Assembly: GCF_018687715.1 (NCBI RefSeq)
Contig: NC_056765.1
Location: forward strand, 3,534,001 to 3,598,000
Length of the DNA stretch: 64,000 bases
Direction: 5' to 3'
Source of the DNA: Carya illinoinensis
Lineage: Eukaryota; Streptophyta; Magnoliopsida; Fagales; Juglandaceae
The notes beneath the pieces are model-generated. The model was not told the origin of the DNA. It did not search any database and was given only the letters and a program-made list of their open reading frames with translations. Shown here one piece after another: positions 46,458 through 57,012 of the stretch. A program made the position numbers and the translations under genes. How positions within the stretch are numbered: position 1 is the first letter of the stretch; each line of letters starts with the position of its first letter.

Positions 46458-49400
46458 AAGCTAACTACAAGTGTAGAAACTAAACCTCAAAAGCCTCAAG
46501 ATTCATTATAACTTGAAGCAAGACTCAGCTAGACTAATGCATATCAAGCCAAGGTAAAAGTAGCAGACAATAACCACTTATTGGCACAAAGAAGAAATGT
46601 GTGGTCTGTGCATAAGCAGAGTTGGCAAAACCAGATAAAAAATGTCATCCCCAACTTCACCCTTGTTTCTTATATCCTACCTCTTCCATTCATGTTATCT
46701 TCAATCGCCCAAAACCCCTGGCTTTCCATCTTCAACCTTACCATCAATAGAAAACATTCCTAAATGATGGTAGATCAACTCGATAAACCCAGCTTACAAG
46801 AATAAATGCATGGTCTGGGCATAATCTCCCTCCCTCAATACCTTGATGTCATAGCTAGGGTAGTTTGCTGTGGTACGGCCCATGACTTGGCGCAACTCAA
46901 GTCCTGCTCTTTTGGCTGAGATTATCTTTGATACCACTTGTAATGACCCAAGAAAAGTGTTTGCCACCTTTGCGCTAAGATTCCAAAAGGACTAATTATT
47001 GTTACAATTGGAGCCCCTTGGAATTATTATAAAGTCCAAATACTTCTCTCTCAAGTAATTTGAGATCTCATTCACCATTTTCTCATAGATGTGATGTGCT
47101 ACATGGAAACTCAAGTTGCATTGTTCAAATCTATGCATTTGAATGTGGCTAAATATACATAATAGCACATCATCTCACCCTTATAAGAAAAATATATCAA
47201 TAAATAGAATAATCAAAAATGAATCTCCATAAGCTACATTAAAATTTAATCATATCCTTGTATCGAGAAAAAACATCATAATGAAGCTACACATACATAT
47301 ACTCCAAGCTGAACAACTAAGTCAAATTTCCAAGTTAAAGTTACCACAACATGAACACAAACAAAGAAATGCAAAACAAGAAACTAAATAAATGACAACT
47401 TGCCATCTTGTTGAACTTCTCTATGGTGGCCAGTGGCACTGTGCCAAGCGCAATGATTTTCCTTGTACCTTCACTCTTACAAAGGAATGCAAGAATATTA
47501 GAAAACTACGGAAGTTATGACAAATACTCAAGGTAAGCACCAAACCACAAAAATACAAAGACAGAAGTGTGTGGGTGTAGATACATTCATGCATCCATCA
47601 AAGAGCACTCAGAAGCATAAAATCATACACCCACATCAACACATGCGTGCATACATGTACCGGACCACATAACCATTGCCGCATGCATACGAAGATACTT
47701 GTATAGAGCATCAATTGAAAATTCTTTTTTCTGTTTTTGATAAGTAAGATAAATCTTTATTGAATTAAGTAATAAGGCGTAGCCCAAGTACACAAGAAGT
47801 GTACAAAGATAACACCTATTTACAAGTTAAGAGCTAGAAAATGATACAAGAAAGTCATGAAAGCTGGATCCATTGAATACACCGACAGAAGCCCAAAGAA
47901 ATAATGTGTGGAAAAAGAAACTTCTAAGCTCATCTAAAGAGTTCCTGATCTTCAAAATCCGACCATTCCTTTTTGGGCCAAATACACCGCATGAGACAAA
48001 GGAATCATTCTCCATACAGTAGCATTTTGGGGATTGCCCTAATGGCCCTCCCAGCAAGCAAACAGATCCACCACCCTCCTAAGCATCACCCATACAAATC
48101 CGGTCCTGCTAAAGATCTAATCCCATAACACCCTTACAGCCTCACAGTGAAGTAATAAACATCCACAGATTCATATACCAGATTCGAAAAATCAATTTTA
48201 AAATGCAATGCACATTGAGGCACTTATATTTTCATCTAAAGAAAATTACATTAACAAGCAGAGAGTATTTAATTCATAACTTACAAGAAAAATAAGACGA
48301 AAATTGGTTACTATCAAGGTGCCCACTTCATCAGTATTAACCAAAACGACACCATATTCCTGAAAGCAAAGTACATAATTATTTATACGTTTAGATAGCA
48401 AACAACCACAAAACAAGTAGCAAAAAAAGGAACTATTAGTTTCAATTTAAGTACTGAAATACCATTACCCATTACCCTTTTTCAATTATTAGATGTCAAA
48501 CACATCCATCACAACTTTTGAATTCTTGAAAGATTGACCAGTTTTACGTATTACCATAAACAATCATAGAAAAGGAAGATAAGTCCAGATTTGTCTAGTT
48601 TTACCTATCCACATACAAGACCAAAATTTTGCTTATTTTTTATTTTCCACTAAGAAGTCCCACTCTCATAGAACTTTGAACATTCAACAAATTTCTGCAT
48701 CCGACATATCTTGCAATTGTTTGCATGACTTTTAATTTAGAATTGCTCAAACTTCACCTTCAAATTAATAAAATTTTTATATCTCATTTTTTTATAAGAG
48801 TAATTAAATAAAATAACCAATACAACTGCCAATGTTTTATAGCTCAAATGCCACTTCGTCCACTCCATAAGAACAGAGTGGAGGGTGGAAGCATGGGTTC
48901 AAGACCTACTGAGTCTGTGTAACTTACCTATAAAAAAAATATATATAAAAATAAAACAATAAAACAACCAAACAAGTCTGCCTAAAGAGAAACCTAATCC
49001 ATTGTCTACAAGTCGACATGGTAATAGAGACCATCCCAGCTATTGTCTCAATGCTTTCCAGAAGAGTACATACATCCAAGGAACTTAAGAAGCCTTACAG
49101 TTACTGGCCATCCTATGAAAATAAACCATAAATATTGATCAAGAATAATAAACCCCCCTACCTAGGGCTATCAATAGAAGCATCAATTCCAGTACCTTAT
49201 TCTGAGTGGTAAGGCAACAGAAACTTAAGCAATCTACTCAGAATAGACCAGCACTACCCAATTCCTTTAATTTTTATTTTTTTTTAAAGCACACTGATGT
49301 ATTTAAAAAAAAAAAAAAAAAAAAAAAACAGCAGCAGAGCTGCAGATGTAATATTATATTATCATTGTACATTAACCATTGCCAGCATGGTACATAATGC

Positions 49401-50673
49401 ATCCTACACGAGCATCTTAGTGTCCAGTAATTCAGCGAAAGCACCAAAATCAAAGTACTCATAGCAATAGTGTTTTATGAAATGCAACTAGGTGACTTAT
49501 TAAGCATAGTAAATACACAATGCCTCTATGGCTTCAGCCAAGAGCCAATCTCTCCTCTTGTGAAACCATTACCAAGCTTGCTCTCTCCCCAATATGCGTA
49601 CACATCTACAAGTCAAACCCTTACACTATAAACCTCCAATATTTTATATTCTAAATGTTAACAATTACGACCATCTCAAAATTTCCTGAGGAAACAACTT
49701 CACTCCATGAGTTGGCAGATTCTCTGATATTAATTAATTCACCACTTTCTAAATCATGGATATCCTGAATTTGCCAATCTTATTTAATTGGGGTTTAGAA
49801 TTCTGGATATAGATATCCCCCTTAGTAAAAGGATTACAAATTCAAGGATGAGTTGAGTTGATTCATAAATAACTCTTCATAATAATGGACTTTTTTTTTT
49901 TTGCACTTTCCGTAGGATTCATTAGGGAGCCAACTGTGCCCCACTGCCTCATTCTTAGTTTCCATTTTTATTTTTAATAACGTATTCATGAGTTTATTTA
50001 CACATAGCACTTCCTAATACTTGAGTTTTTCTGTTTTTGTATTCACTGCACATAGGATTCATTAAGGAGCAGACTGTAACTCTTTGCCTCATTCTTACTT
50101 TCCATTTCTATTTATAAACAATCAATTAATGATCCTAACAACAATTACGAATCATGGTTAAAAAACTAATCAAGAAAACGTAAAAAAGACCAAATCTTGT
50201 TAAACAACCCATCAAAAAACAAAATGACCAATTTTGCTTGCCATTGCATCATGGGAATGAAATAAATGACCAATTTTGCTTGCCATTGCATCATGGGAAT
50301 GAAATAATGGAAATCGTGGAAATAATTAGAGAACTCAGCAGTTCAAGCAATCAGAGGACGCACCTCGACCACGACTTCTTCAGCTTCAAGCAGGAAGTCC
50401 AAATTCATATGCAAAACGGACCGCGAAACGGGCTGCGAAAGATATAAATTTAAAAAGAGAAGTAGAAAAGTAGCAAATGAATCAATGATCAACAACAGAA
50501 GGCCAATTTGAAAAGAGTAAAAAAGAACAGAAGAAGAAGGGAACAATATTATAAACCTCGATTTTGGTCCATTCAAGGGCGTCCCAGCTAGAGCTGACCT
50601 CCAACTTCTCCGACTCGGAGGCGTCTCGAAGCGACGTCGTCCGAGCACTGCTGCGTGGATTTGGCGAGGCCAT
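26883..50673 (-). CDS. MTM1: Myotubularin phosphoinositide 3-phosphatase, 19 exons
   Basis: Exons in order: 50557..50673, 50364..50432, 48285..48359, 47404..47475, 46001..46070, 34520..34569, 33801..34090, 33626..33699, 33479..33542, 33326..33391, 32758..32857, 32532..32645, 31672..31841, 31457..31541, 29827..30054, 29002..29061, 28785..28849, 27559..27838, 26883..27404. They sum to 2571 nt with matching phases, giving 856 aa, close to the about 840 aa of plant myotubularins. A PH-GRAM domain (about 30-150) comes first. The phosphatase domain contains the P-loop CSDGWDR at 443-449, with the codon after Cys443 split between exons 13 and 14. A C-terminal coiled coil starts at 684. Family members remove the 3-phosphate from PI3P and PI(3,5)P2 on endosomal membranes. 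Intron 5 (34570..46000) is filled with transposons. Intron 4 has a GC donor. The gene appears intact; the symbol reflects family, not a proven ortholog. Confidence 0.95.
30361..30545 (+). pseudogene. LINE reverse-transcriptase scrap in myotubularin intron 14
   Basis: The plus strand reads [20 protein letters not shown] followed by RIARELGSG. This resembles the plant L1-type RT stretch with NLGKSE...VPVG...A..LGC that follows the FADD motif. It is short, without the neighbouring domains, antisense to the host gene. Confidence 0.55.
31376..31430. repeat. (AAT)n microsatellite in myotubularin intron 14
   Basis: About 50 bp of AAT units with one interruption, 30 bp from exon 14. On the transcript strand it is (ATT)n. 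Confidence 0.9.
34792..35222 (-). mobile_element. TRIM-like miniature LTR retrotransposon
   Basis: On the minus strand the right end starts TGTTAAAAATATAATACAAA and the left copy starts TGTTACGAATATAATACAAA (34869 downward), ending GATTTCACA at 34792. About 40 bp match between the two ends. TGGTATCAGAGC (34989 to 34978) is an initiator Met tRNA primer site, and a G-rich purine tract (34880 to 34870) precedes the left repeat. Flanks TTATT and TTATC match at four of five bases. At 431 bp without coding it fits a TRIM. The 5' repeat seems shortened and the primer site is about 190 bp away from it, so the copy is rearranged. It is in the sense orientation of the host gene. Confidence 0.6.
35957..36439 (+). 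pseudogene. LINE ORF1-like protein, N-terminal part
   Basis: The ATG at 35957 opens [16 protein letters not shown]. The frame has the [11 protein letters not shown] and [17 protein letters not shown] stretches common to ORF1-like proteins of plant L1 LINEs, which bind the element RNA. It stops at 36439. Further Pro/Ala-rich and acidic frames up to 37832 look like the rest of ORF1 broken by frameshifts. The role is by analogy. Confidence 0.6.
39978..40108 (+). repeat. 5' LTR of the nested copia element
   Basis: 131 bp, TG...CA, directly followed by the Met tRNA primer site. Confidence 0.93.
40121..40860 (+). other. Copia leader with GATACAGGCCGGTTC repeats
   Basis: Between the primer site and the gag start. 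The 3' half (about 40600..40740) has at least four degenerate copies of a GATACAGGCCGGTTC unit. Before them, 40460..40580 has alternating GGAATAA/TTATTCC motifs that may be a separate small insertion. No coding function was seen. Confidence 0.6.
40861..43849 (+). pseudogene. Copia gag-pol with central deletion and frameshift
   Basis: Gag starts [18 protein letters not shown] knuckle ([14 protein letters not shown]) and protease ([13 protein letters not shown]) follow, then integrase ([22 protein letters not shown]). After an inverted LTR piece at 42663..42737 the frame reads [16 protein letters not shown], late in RT, so the integrase C-terminus and RT N-terminus are gone. RT continues with [11 protein letters not shown], a TAG at 42970 and a +1 shift. 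RNase H ([16 protein letters not shown]) follows in the frame 43061..43849. The first 704 codons read through the inverted LTR without a stop. Confidence 0.93.
42663..42737 (-). repeat. Inverted fragment of the element's own LTR inside pol
   Basis: These 75 bp are the reverse complement of about the first 75 bp of the LTR and end exactly at the LTR terminus (TCCAACA). It shares single-base variants with both LTRs. ATCTCCTCGAGCA directly after it is repeated about 30 bp downstream. Confidence 0.93.
43857..43989 (+). repeat. 3' LTR of the nested copia element
   Basis: 133 bp, matching the 5' LTR except for about six substitutions and an extra CT. The right neighbour is the TAAGT duplicate and resumed LINE frame. 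Confidence 0.93.
46392..46455. repeat. (GA)n microsatellite in myotubularin intron 4
   Basis: GA/GAGAAAGAGC units become a pure (GA)n run of about 40 bp. On the transcript it is a pyrimidine tract about 320 bp before exon 5. Confidence 0.9.
47402..47403 (-). other. GC splice donor of myotubularin intron 4
   Basis: Exon 4 ends KFNKM with ATG and is followed by GCAAGT, not GT. The next exon starts at 46070 after TGTAG and reads [13 protein letters not shown] in phase 0. No GT nearby gives a matching phase. GC-AG introns with the GCAAGT context are a known minor class. Confidence 0.75.
47720..48100 (-). pseudogene. 5'-truncated LINE 3' end in myotubularin intron 3
   Basis: The minus frame 48057..47827 ends [18 protein letters not shown] then [10 protein letters not shown], nearly the same as the end of the large LINE's ORF2 at 45428. 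A 3' UTR and a T-rich edge (the A tail in reverse) follow at about 47720. It is a short copy of the same LINE family, in sense orientation to the host gene. Confidence 0.75.
48838..48965 (+). mobile_element. tRNA-derived SINE
   Basis: A box-A-like TAGCTCAAATGCC (48840 on) and a box-B-like GGTTCAAGACC (48896..48906) lie about 45 bp apart, followed by an A-rich tail. That is the layout of a Pol III internal promoter in plant SINEs. It lies in myotubularin intron 2, antisense. Confidence 0.55.
49303..49328. repeat. Poly-A run in myotubularin intron 2
   Basis: An uninterrupted A run of about 26 followed by CAGCAGCAG. It may be the tail of an old retroposon or simple slippage; no element was recognised beside it. 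Confidence 0.85.
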
Positions 50674-50709
50674 GCGGCGAACCGACTCTGTACGTTTCCT
50701 CAATCCCTT

Positions 50710-50711
<2 letters not shown>

Positions 50712-50740
<29 letters not shown>
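50712..50740. repeat. (GA)n in the myotubularin 5' UTR/promoter
   Basis: About 14 GA units end roughly 39 bp upstream of the start codon at 50673; the sense strand carries (TC)n. Pyrimidine repeats at this place are frequent in plant 5' leaders and can be GAGA-factor (BPC) sites; a role here is inference. Confidence 0.75.
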
Positions 50741-50742
<2 letters not shown>

Positions 50743-52935
50743 GTTGTGTTGTGTTACCTTACCTACCGTTCAAACTTGAAAGAAGACTTTAGCGGTTGGC
50801 ACTTGGCAACCGATGTCATCGCATCTACATATCTCTATTATTCCATGTATCCTCTTAGCTTTTGCATTTCTGTACTCTAATTATGTATATTAATCAGTAA
50901 TCTATACTATAAAACGTACTCTCATTCTAATTTCATCTTATTAAATAAAATGACACATTCAGTACTATTAAATAATAAATAAATATTAAATAAATGATCA
51001 TTAAATGGATCACATCTTATTTAATGAAATGATAATATAGTGTACGTATAGAATTTTCATAATATATTTATAATTTAGATTCAATAAAAATAAATTAATA
51101 AATTGATATGATACGTTAGATTATAAAATTATTTTTATTATAAAATATATTTAATGCATCATATTATAAACTGATGTAATTGATGTGATATTTTATATTA
51201 TAAAGTTACTTTTATTATAAATAAAATAGATTTAACAAATCATATAATTTCGACATTTTTATAAAATAACTTTAAACCTAATATAAAATATCCCTATTTT
51301 AAAATATAATTATAAAAAAAATGTTATATGTATATCTTTATTAAGTATTATTTTAGATATTGATATTATTTATAACTGCCATACTGTTACTTCCCAAAAA
51401 AATAAAAAATAAAGATAAGGATCAGCAAAACTACATTCATTCTCATCTTCTTTGATTTTCCCCTTATTTTTCTGTTCGCTTAACTATTTTGGGTATTCAT
51501 GTGTTAATGTGATTAAGATTACACTCCGAGCTAATTGCAAGATATTTTCCATTATTTTGTGAGATTTTTTTATGGGTAGGAAAAGAAGAAGAAGAGGTAT
51601 ATATTGGCTGAATTGAAATAGTAGCACACCTAGATATTATAGAAGAAAACAAAGTAACAAACACTAGCCTCCAAACTATGGTCGTTGGGAAATTATTGAG
51701 CTGGCCCACTCTTGGCTGTTTATGGTGATTGGCAAGTCTTTAGGCTTTCCTTGCAATCCTGCATTAACTCAACAGCATCAATGGACTAAGAGTCCTGATT
51801 TGACTCTTTTATGGATTCGGTGAGATTGTAAAAGTTACTTTTATCCTAAAATAAATATAACGAATTACATAAAATTAAAAGTTTGTAATTTTACTTTTGT
51901 ATAACTCATTTTATGTTTGTAGCATTTCTTTTGTGGTCACGTCTGGATAGGTAATACCAACATCAGATATCTCGTCCCTCTTTTCAATTAGAAACTATTT
52001 TCTTGCCCTATAAACACACCCATGAAGGGCAACGAACACAAGAAAGCAGAAGTAATAATCGTTTCTCTTTTGCCTAGTATTTAAGTGGCTAATGCCTAAA
52101 ACTCCGGACAATAATAATTGCAGCCAAGGTGTTTTTTTTTTTTTATCATGCAATTTGAATCATCTTGTTTTCAAGAGGAAAGATTCCTCACTAATGCCGA
52201 ACATGAAAATTATGACAAATCATGCATAAAAAGAATCTGTAGGTACGTATTGGCTGTGCTGGACACATTGCAAGCCTGAGTTTCTTATGATACTTAAGAC
52301 AGCTTGCAACTTTGCAAGAACAATAAATACCTTAAGAGCCTAAGAGAGGATTTGAAAATAGTTTACAATGGTCTTTCTACATAACAGTCATGACAATATA
52401 AGATCAGTAAGCCAAAATTAGAATCTGATACTGCATAAATACCTTTCATTTGCTATGTGGGATAAAGACTAAAGCTTACCGTCACTACATCATATACGTA
52501 TCGCCACTCAAAATGAAACAGTACCAGAAGAGATTTTTCTAAGGAGGACAGCTTTTATATGTACTTGTACAATTACTACAAACAACAGGTACTGCTAATA
52601 AATACACCATTCAAGCTTGACCAATAACAAATTGTACTCTACTGGGAAGAGGAGCCAAGTTTAGGCCGACTAGGAATTCTCAAGCTAAAAAGGAAAGAAT
52701 GTTTGCATGCTCAAACAATACCTTTTACGCACCAAGAATTTCGGTATTGATATATGTATACGGTGGGTGGTGTTTTGTTTTCTCTCTTCTGCACCAAGCA
52801 CGTGATTAATGTTTTTCAAGAAGAATTGAGAAGCCTAAAGAACCAACGAGTCAGTTCCAGCCGTTTTCCAAGGCCAGTCAGTCGCAAGGGACCTACAGTT
52901 GTTTCAGTTGGTAGTTTCCATGAGCTGAAATTATG
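50741..52935. other. Intergenic region between myotubularin and PSI-like genes
   Basis: Very AT-rich from 50880 to 51420. From about 52250 on it is less AT-rich and probably includes the 3' UTR of the PSI-like gene. Frames such as 51497..51709 have no recognisable similarity. A T run lies near 52130. Confidence 0.5.
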
Positions 52936-54744
52936 TCAGTTATCCAAATATTCGCCATTTATTCTACTGCCAGCACACTCCATTAAAGCTTTTGCATTGA
53001 GTTCTCTACCAAATCTCCAGACATAATTCAGACCAACAAGAAGCTCAGTGATTGTTGCTTCTGTCTTCTCTTGATTTGCAAAATAAAGGGTTTGCACCAG
53101 AACAACATTTGTCCGGGAAATCATGCTCTGCTGCTCGAAACTCCTCTCAGACTGCCATCTTATCATGTTATGAGCAAGTGGTGCCAACCAATCTAATATC
53201 CCTGCCATTGCCTCGCTCCACTCTCCTGCAAGAACTGTATCATAAACAGATGAAGCCAGGCTCTTGGTACATGGTTTTAGCTTTTCCCGGAGCGCAGCTC
53301 TCACACTCATGGGTAACATATTGTATAAATCATCTCTTGCATCAAGACCAATCAAGTGAGGAGAAGCCACAAGTCTCTCAATTACGATAATGACATTTGC
53401 ATAGTGCAGCGCTAAAGCAGCAGCACCAAGGGTTTCGGGTGGAGCATCCAACAACTTGCGCTTGGATTTGAATATTGATATATTAGAATGATCAGTTTTT
53501 CCCGGAGCAAGAAGGTCCGCATTGACATCTTTGGCTCCATTGAGATTCCTAGAACGAACAACTTCCAGACTTAAATAACAATTGGCAACAGGAGAATTAT
53601 TTCCAGCCAGCATGCATCCTTTAAAAGGTCCAACTTGGGTAAGTCGGTTGGGTTTCAAAGGTGGCTTTTTCCCATTAATCCCAGGTGACTGGCCATGGTT
53701 CTGCCACTTCTTCTGCCTAATTACCTCCGATCCAGAAATTGGTCCAGATTTTGTCATTACCCTTGAAAGAGAGCCTAAAAAGAAGTTGAGATTTTTATTC
53801 TTTCCAGAAATAGGGCCTGATTTTGTGGTTGAGCCACCGATAGGACCTGAATAGAAATTGTTAGGATTATTTTTTCTCGAAATTGGTCCTGATTTAGCAG
53901 TAAAACCCCCAAGGGGCCCTGAAGCAAATTTATCGAGACCATTCTTGGATGGATAATCCGAAGTTTGCAACAAAGCAGAAACTGAGTGGCTGCGAGGCAT
54001 ATAATCAGAATTCATCTCTCGTGAATCTCTGATATCAGCATCTACCATCTGTTGAATTCCAAAGACATGTTTCATCCTACTCGATATTGTCATCAGAGAT
54101 CCTGCCAAAAGACGAACTGTGTAATCATAAGACCTGCTCCACAGTGAGATCCGTTGTAGGTTTTTCACCTCCTGCCGCTTACATGAAACCTTTTTTTGAT
54201 ATTCAAGCAAACTTACACCATCATATTCATCATTACCCTTCATTCTCCTCAGAGTCAGTTCTAGATCTGAAAGAATTTCCATCTCCTGATACAAGTTTGC
54301 ATTGGCTGCAATGAATCTTTCCATCTTCTTGACTTTCTTTTCCATCTTTCTCCAAGTAAATCCCCACCCATATGGGTCAATACCGATTTTGATTGAATCA
54401 CTAAAAGCATTCTCAAAACTCTTCAAACTAGGATCACTGCACTTTGCCACAAGCCTGCCCACAGATTTTGCCACATGTCCCATATTCTCAAACATCTCTG
54501 CACATATCAAAGCAACAATGACATCCTCATTATCCGAGACAAGCTTCTTTATACCAACTGAATTCATGATCTCCTCTCTCAACCTAGCAATTTGCCTGTC
54601 ACTTAGAGACTGCCATAGATGAATCACCTTGGACATCAAACTTACAACTTCAAATGCTAACACCCCAATCAACACTTTCCCGGGACCGGCTTCATGCTTT
54701 CGTGGAATCTTCCACAGACTGCGAAACCACGACTCTGCAACCAT
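52936..54744 (-). CDS. DUF3475/DUF668 protein, PSK SIMULATOR-like
   Basis: A single coding exon of 602 aa opening MVAESWFRSLWKIPRK. Residues about 24-80 (VLIGVLAFEVVSLMSKVIHL) are the DUF3475 start and residues 437-525 (ETLGAAALALHYANVIIVIE) are DUF668. Members of this plant family include the PSK SIMULATOR proteins, linked to growth and phytosulfokine responses, and shorter relatives of about 600 aa such as At5g04550; the length fits the latter. Between the domains, residues 274-338 hold three copies of a unit SGPxGG...TKSGPIS. There is no Gly2 for myristoylation. The start is the first ATG of the frame, with a probable 5' UTR intron upstream. Confidence 0.9.
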   Translation of the reverse strand: MVAESWFRSLWKIPRKHEAGPGKVLIGVLAFEVVSLMSKVIHLWQSLSDRQIARLREEIMNSVGIKKLVSDNEDVIVALICAEMFENMGHVAKSVGRLVAKCSDPSLKSFENAFSDSIKIGIDPYGWGFTWRKMEKKVKKMERFIAANANLYQEMEILSDLELTLRRMKGNDEYDGVSLLEYQKKVSCKRQEVKNLQRISLWSRSYDYTVRLLAGSLMTISSRMKHVFGIQQMVDADIRDSREMNSDYMPRSHSVSALLQTSDYPSKNGLDKFASGPLGGFTAKSGPISRKNNPNNFYSGPIGGSTTKSGPISGKNKNLNFFLGSLSRVMTKSGPISGSEVIRQKKWQNHGQSPGINGKKPPLKPNRLTQVGPFKGCMLAGNNSPVANCYLSLEVVRSRNLNGAKDVNADLLAPGKTDHSNISIFKSKRKLLDAPPETLGAAALALHYANVIIVIERLVASPHLIGLDARDDLYNMLPMSVRAALREKLKPCTKSLASSVYDTVLAGEWSEAMAGILDWLAPLAHNMIRWQSERSFEQQSMISRTNVVLVQTLYFANQEKTEATITELLVGLNYVWRFGRELNAKALMECAGSRINGEYLDN

Positions 54745-55445
54745 CTCTTACCCCAGAAAATCTGATACAATATCTCTATACCAAACTTGCCATCATATAT
54801 TTCGATCCTACAGTAAATATTGAAACTATAGTAAATGTCAAACAAATCACAACAAACGACTGGTAAAATAAGATATCAACTTCTTGTGCCAAAAACTTAG
54901 AAAATCAGATACTCTTTGAAATTATCCTAATTCTTTTAACAAACCCTCGGCTCTAAATGAATGTAGTAGGGCACAAATCGACGGTTCCAGAGTCGGTACA
55001 GATATCAAATATAAAACTCGTTGTATTCCAACTCTTTAACTGAATTAAATTAAAGTATTGTTTTTTTTTTTTTTTTTACATGAAGCATGGAATCGAAACT
55101 TTTCTTCTTTATTTTTTCCTTCTTTTCTACAATTTTCTCACAATAATATAATATTTAGCGGTAACAAGTTCACCACAATAAATGCCAAAACAAGAAAGCG
55201 AAAATGACATGAACCTATAGTTTACAGCCGAATCAAAATCTCAAGTAAAGTTCATCCAGAGATGGAAATTCACAACCCTTTACTCTGCACAAAAATTTTG
55301 TGCTTTTACTTCAACCGTAAAGCTGCTTAATCGAACAAATTTACAAACCCAAAATCTAAACCATACTATCTATCAGATTTACATAACACGACGAAGCAAA
55401 TAAAAAGCAAAATGGTATCAATCAAAAGAAAACAGAAGAACTCAC

Positions 55446-55600
55446 CGACCGCTGACCAAATTCCGAAGCAAAGCTGGGTAAGCCAGAGAGAGCGTTACGG
55501 ATGTGCACCGGGAACTAGAGGCACGCGGACGAAAGCAAGACTTGTAGAAACTGTAAAAGAAGAGTCAGAACGAGTGAAATTAAAGATAGACAGGTGATTT
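55446..55600 (-). other. Probable 5' UTR exon of the PSI-like gene
   Basis: On the minus strand GGTCG|GTGAGTT at 55446 is a strong donor and GTATCAG|ATTTTC at 54761 a suitable acceptor just before the ATG at 54744. A leader intron of 684 bp would result. The transcription start is not defined. Confidence 0.4.
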
Positions 55601-56107
55601 TTTAGTGCTCGTTTTGCATTTTGGACCCTCCTACGTTTCTTTATATGCCAATTTGTCCCACTTTTTGTTTTTTGTCATCTTTGTATCCTGGTTATTTTTA
55701 TTTTTTTTCCTTATTGGAAAAAAAATGATTTTTTACTTGAAAAAAATCTTATATTTTTCAATTAAATGCAATTATCGATGATATTTTAGTAAAATACGAA
55801 TTTATTCACATATTATGTAAAAATGATTTATATTCATTCCTAGACAAAAAACTTATATGATTAAAATGTAAATATCGATCACACAATTATCTATCAAAGT
55901 CTTATATTTTATTTAATTCAGAAAAAATTTGGTTATGAAATTAAACTCATGATATCTAAATTTATATTTCATTAAAAGCTACCACTTGATCACTAGGTTG
56001 CACTCTATGAAATTATAACAATTTAATTTCTTAAACAAAGCTCACTCTAGTACCTATAATCATATTTGGAAGCATTTTATACACATGAATCAAGAAGACA
56101 AAAATAA

Positions 56108-56296
56108 GGTGTTTAGACAGTGAGTCGAGATGAAAATTAAAAGTTGAATAAAATATTATTAAAATATTATTTTTTAATATTAGTATTATTTTAAAATTTT
56201 AAAAAATTAAATTATTTATTATATTTTATATAAAAATTATAATAATGAGATGAGATATATGAGGTGAAATATTTCTTACATCCAAACAGGACCTAA
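56108..56296. mobile_element. MITE-like element (GAGATGAGAT / CCAAACAGG edges)
   Basis: Starts GGTGTTTAGACAGTGAGTCG and ends ATCCAAACAGGACC. The edges are inverted versions of each other (GGTCCTGTTTGGAT in reverse). The core is AAATATTATT-rich. Confidence 0.5.
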
Positions 56297-56839
56297 AGGG
56301 ACTTATTAATGTTTTATTTTCAAATTGTCTTTAATTTCAGCTGTTCAAATCTGTATTTTTTTTTTTTAGATTTGTTTGGTTAAGAATATTAATACGAGTG
56401 GAAAGGTTGTCATTAAGAAGAAATTCTTGAATTCGGCAGACACACGTACAAATAGAACCAAATCTAAGGGCACAATTGCAAAACCCCACAAGTAGGGGGA
56501 CACCCGTCATCATCATTAATGGCAATCACGCGCAAATGCGTCGTTTTACAGATCAGACCTCAAGTCTCAGATAACATCCGAATCGGCCGGACCAAGTGTA
56601 CGGACGGTCCAACAAGTCGGCCCGGGCCTGTAATATAAATAAAAGTTTATTATTATTTTTTCATTCTTGGCCCGACATTCGAATCGACATCTTCTTCGTA
56701 AAGGAGATCCAGACAATTTATAATTTTGAAATTTATTTTTTAAATTAAATTACATTATATAAATATTTTATTTTTTATCTATATAAATATTACCGTACCT
56801 ATAGTTTTTTTTATAACTTCTTTATAACCTATTTGATAA

Positions 56840-57012
56840 TGAGAAATAATATTTGAAATCGTAAGTATTCGAGTACCACGTAATTATTTAAAAAAATAAA
56901 TAAATACAAGACTCATGAAAAAATATTAATTTTTTAATAATGAATCACTCTTTTTTAAAATGATTATACGACATTTACACACTTTATAATTATATATAAC
57001 ATTACTCTTTGA
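56840..57012. mobile_element. MITE, ATAATATTTACAATC-end family (copy B)
   Basis: Opens GAGAAATAATATTTGAAATC and closes TATATATAACATTACTCTT, with the family middle (ATTAATTTTTTAATAATGAATC and ACTCTTTTTTAAAATGAT parts). It is the same family as copies at 11381, 58719, 61361 and 62540. Confidence 0.6.

Noticed and set aside
53052..54866. Plus-strand frames opposite the PSI-like gene
   Set aside because: Shadows of a well-supported 602-aa coding exon.
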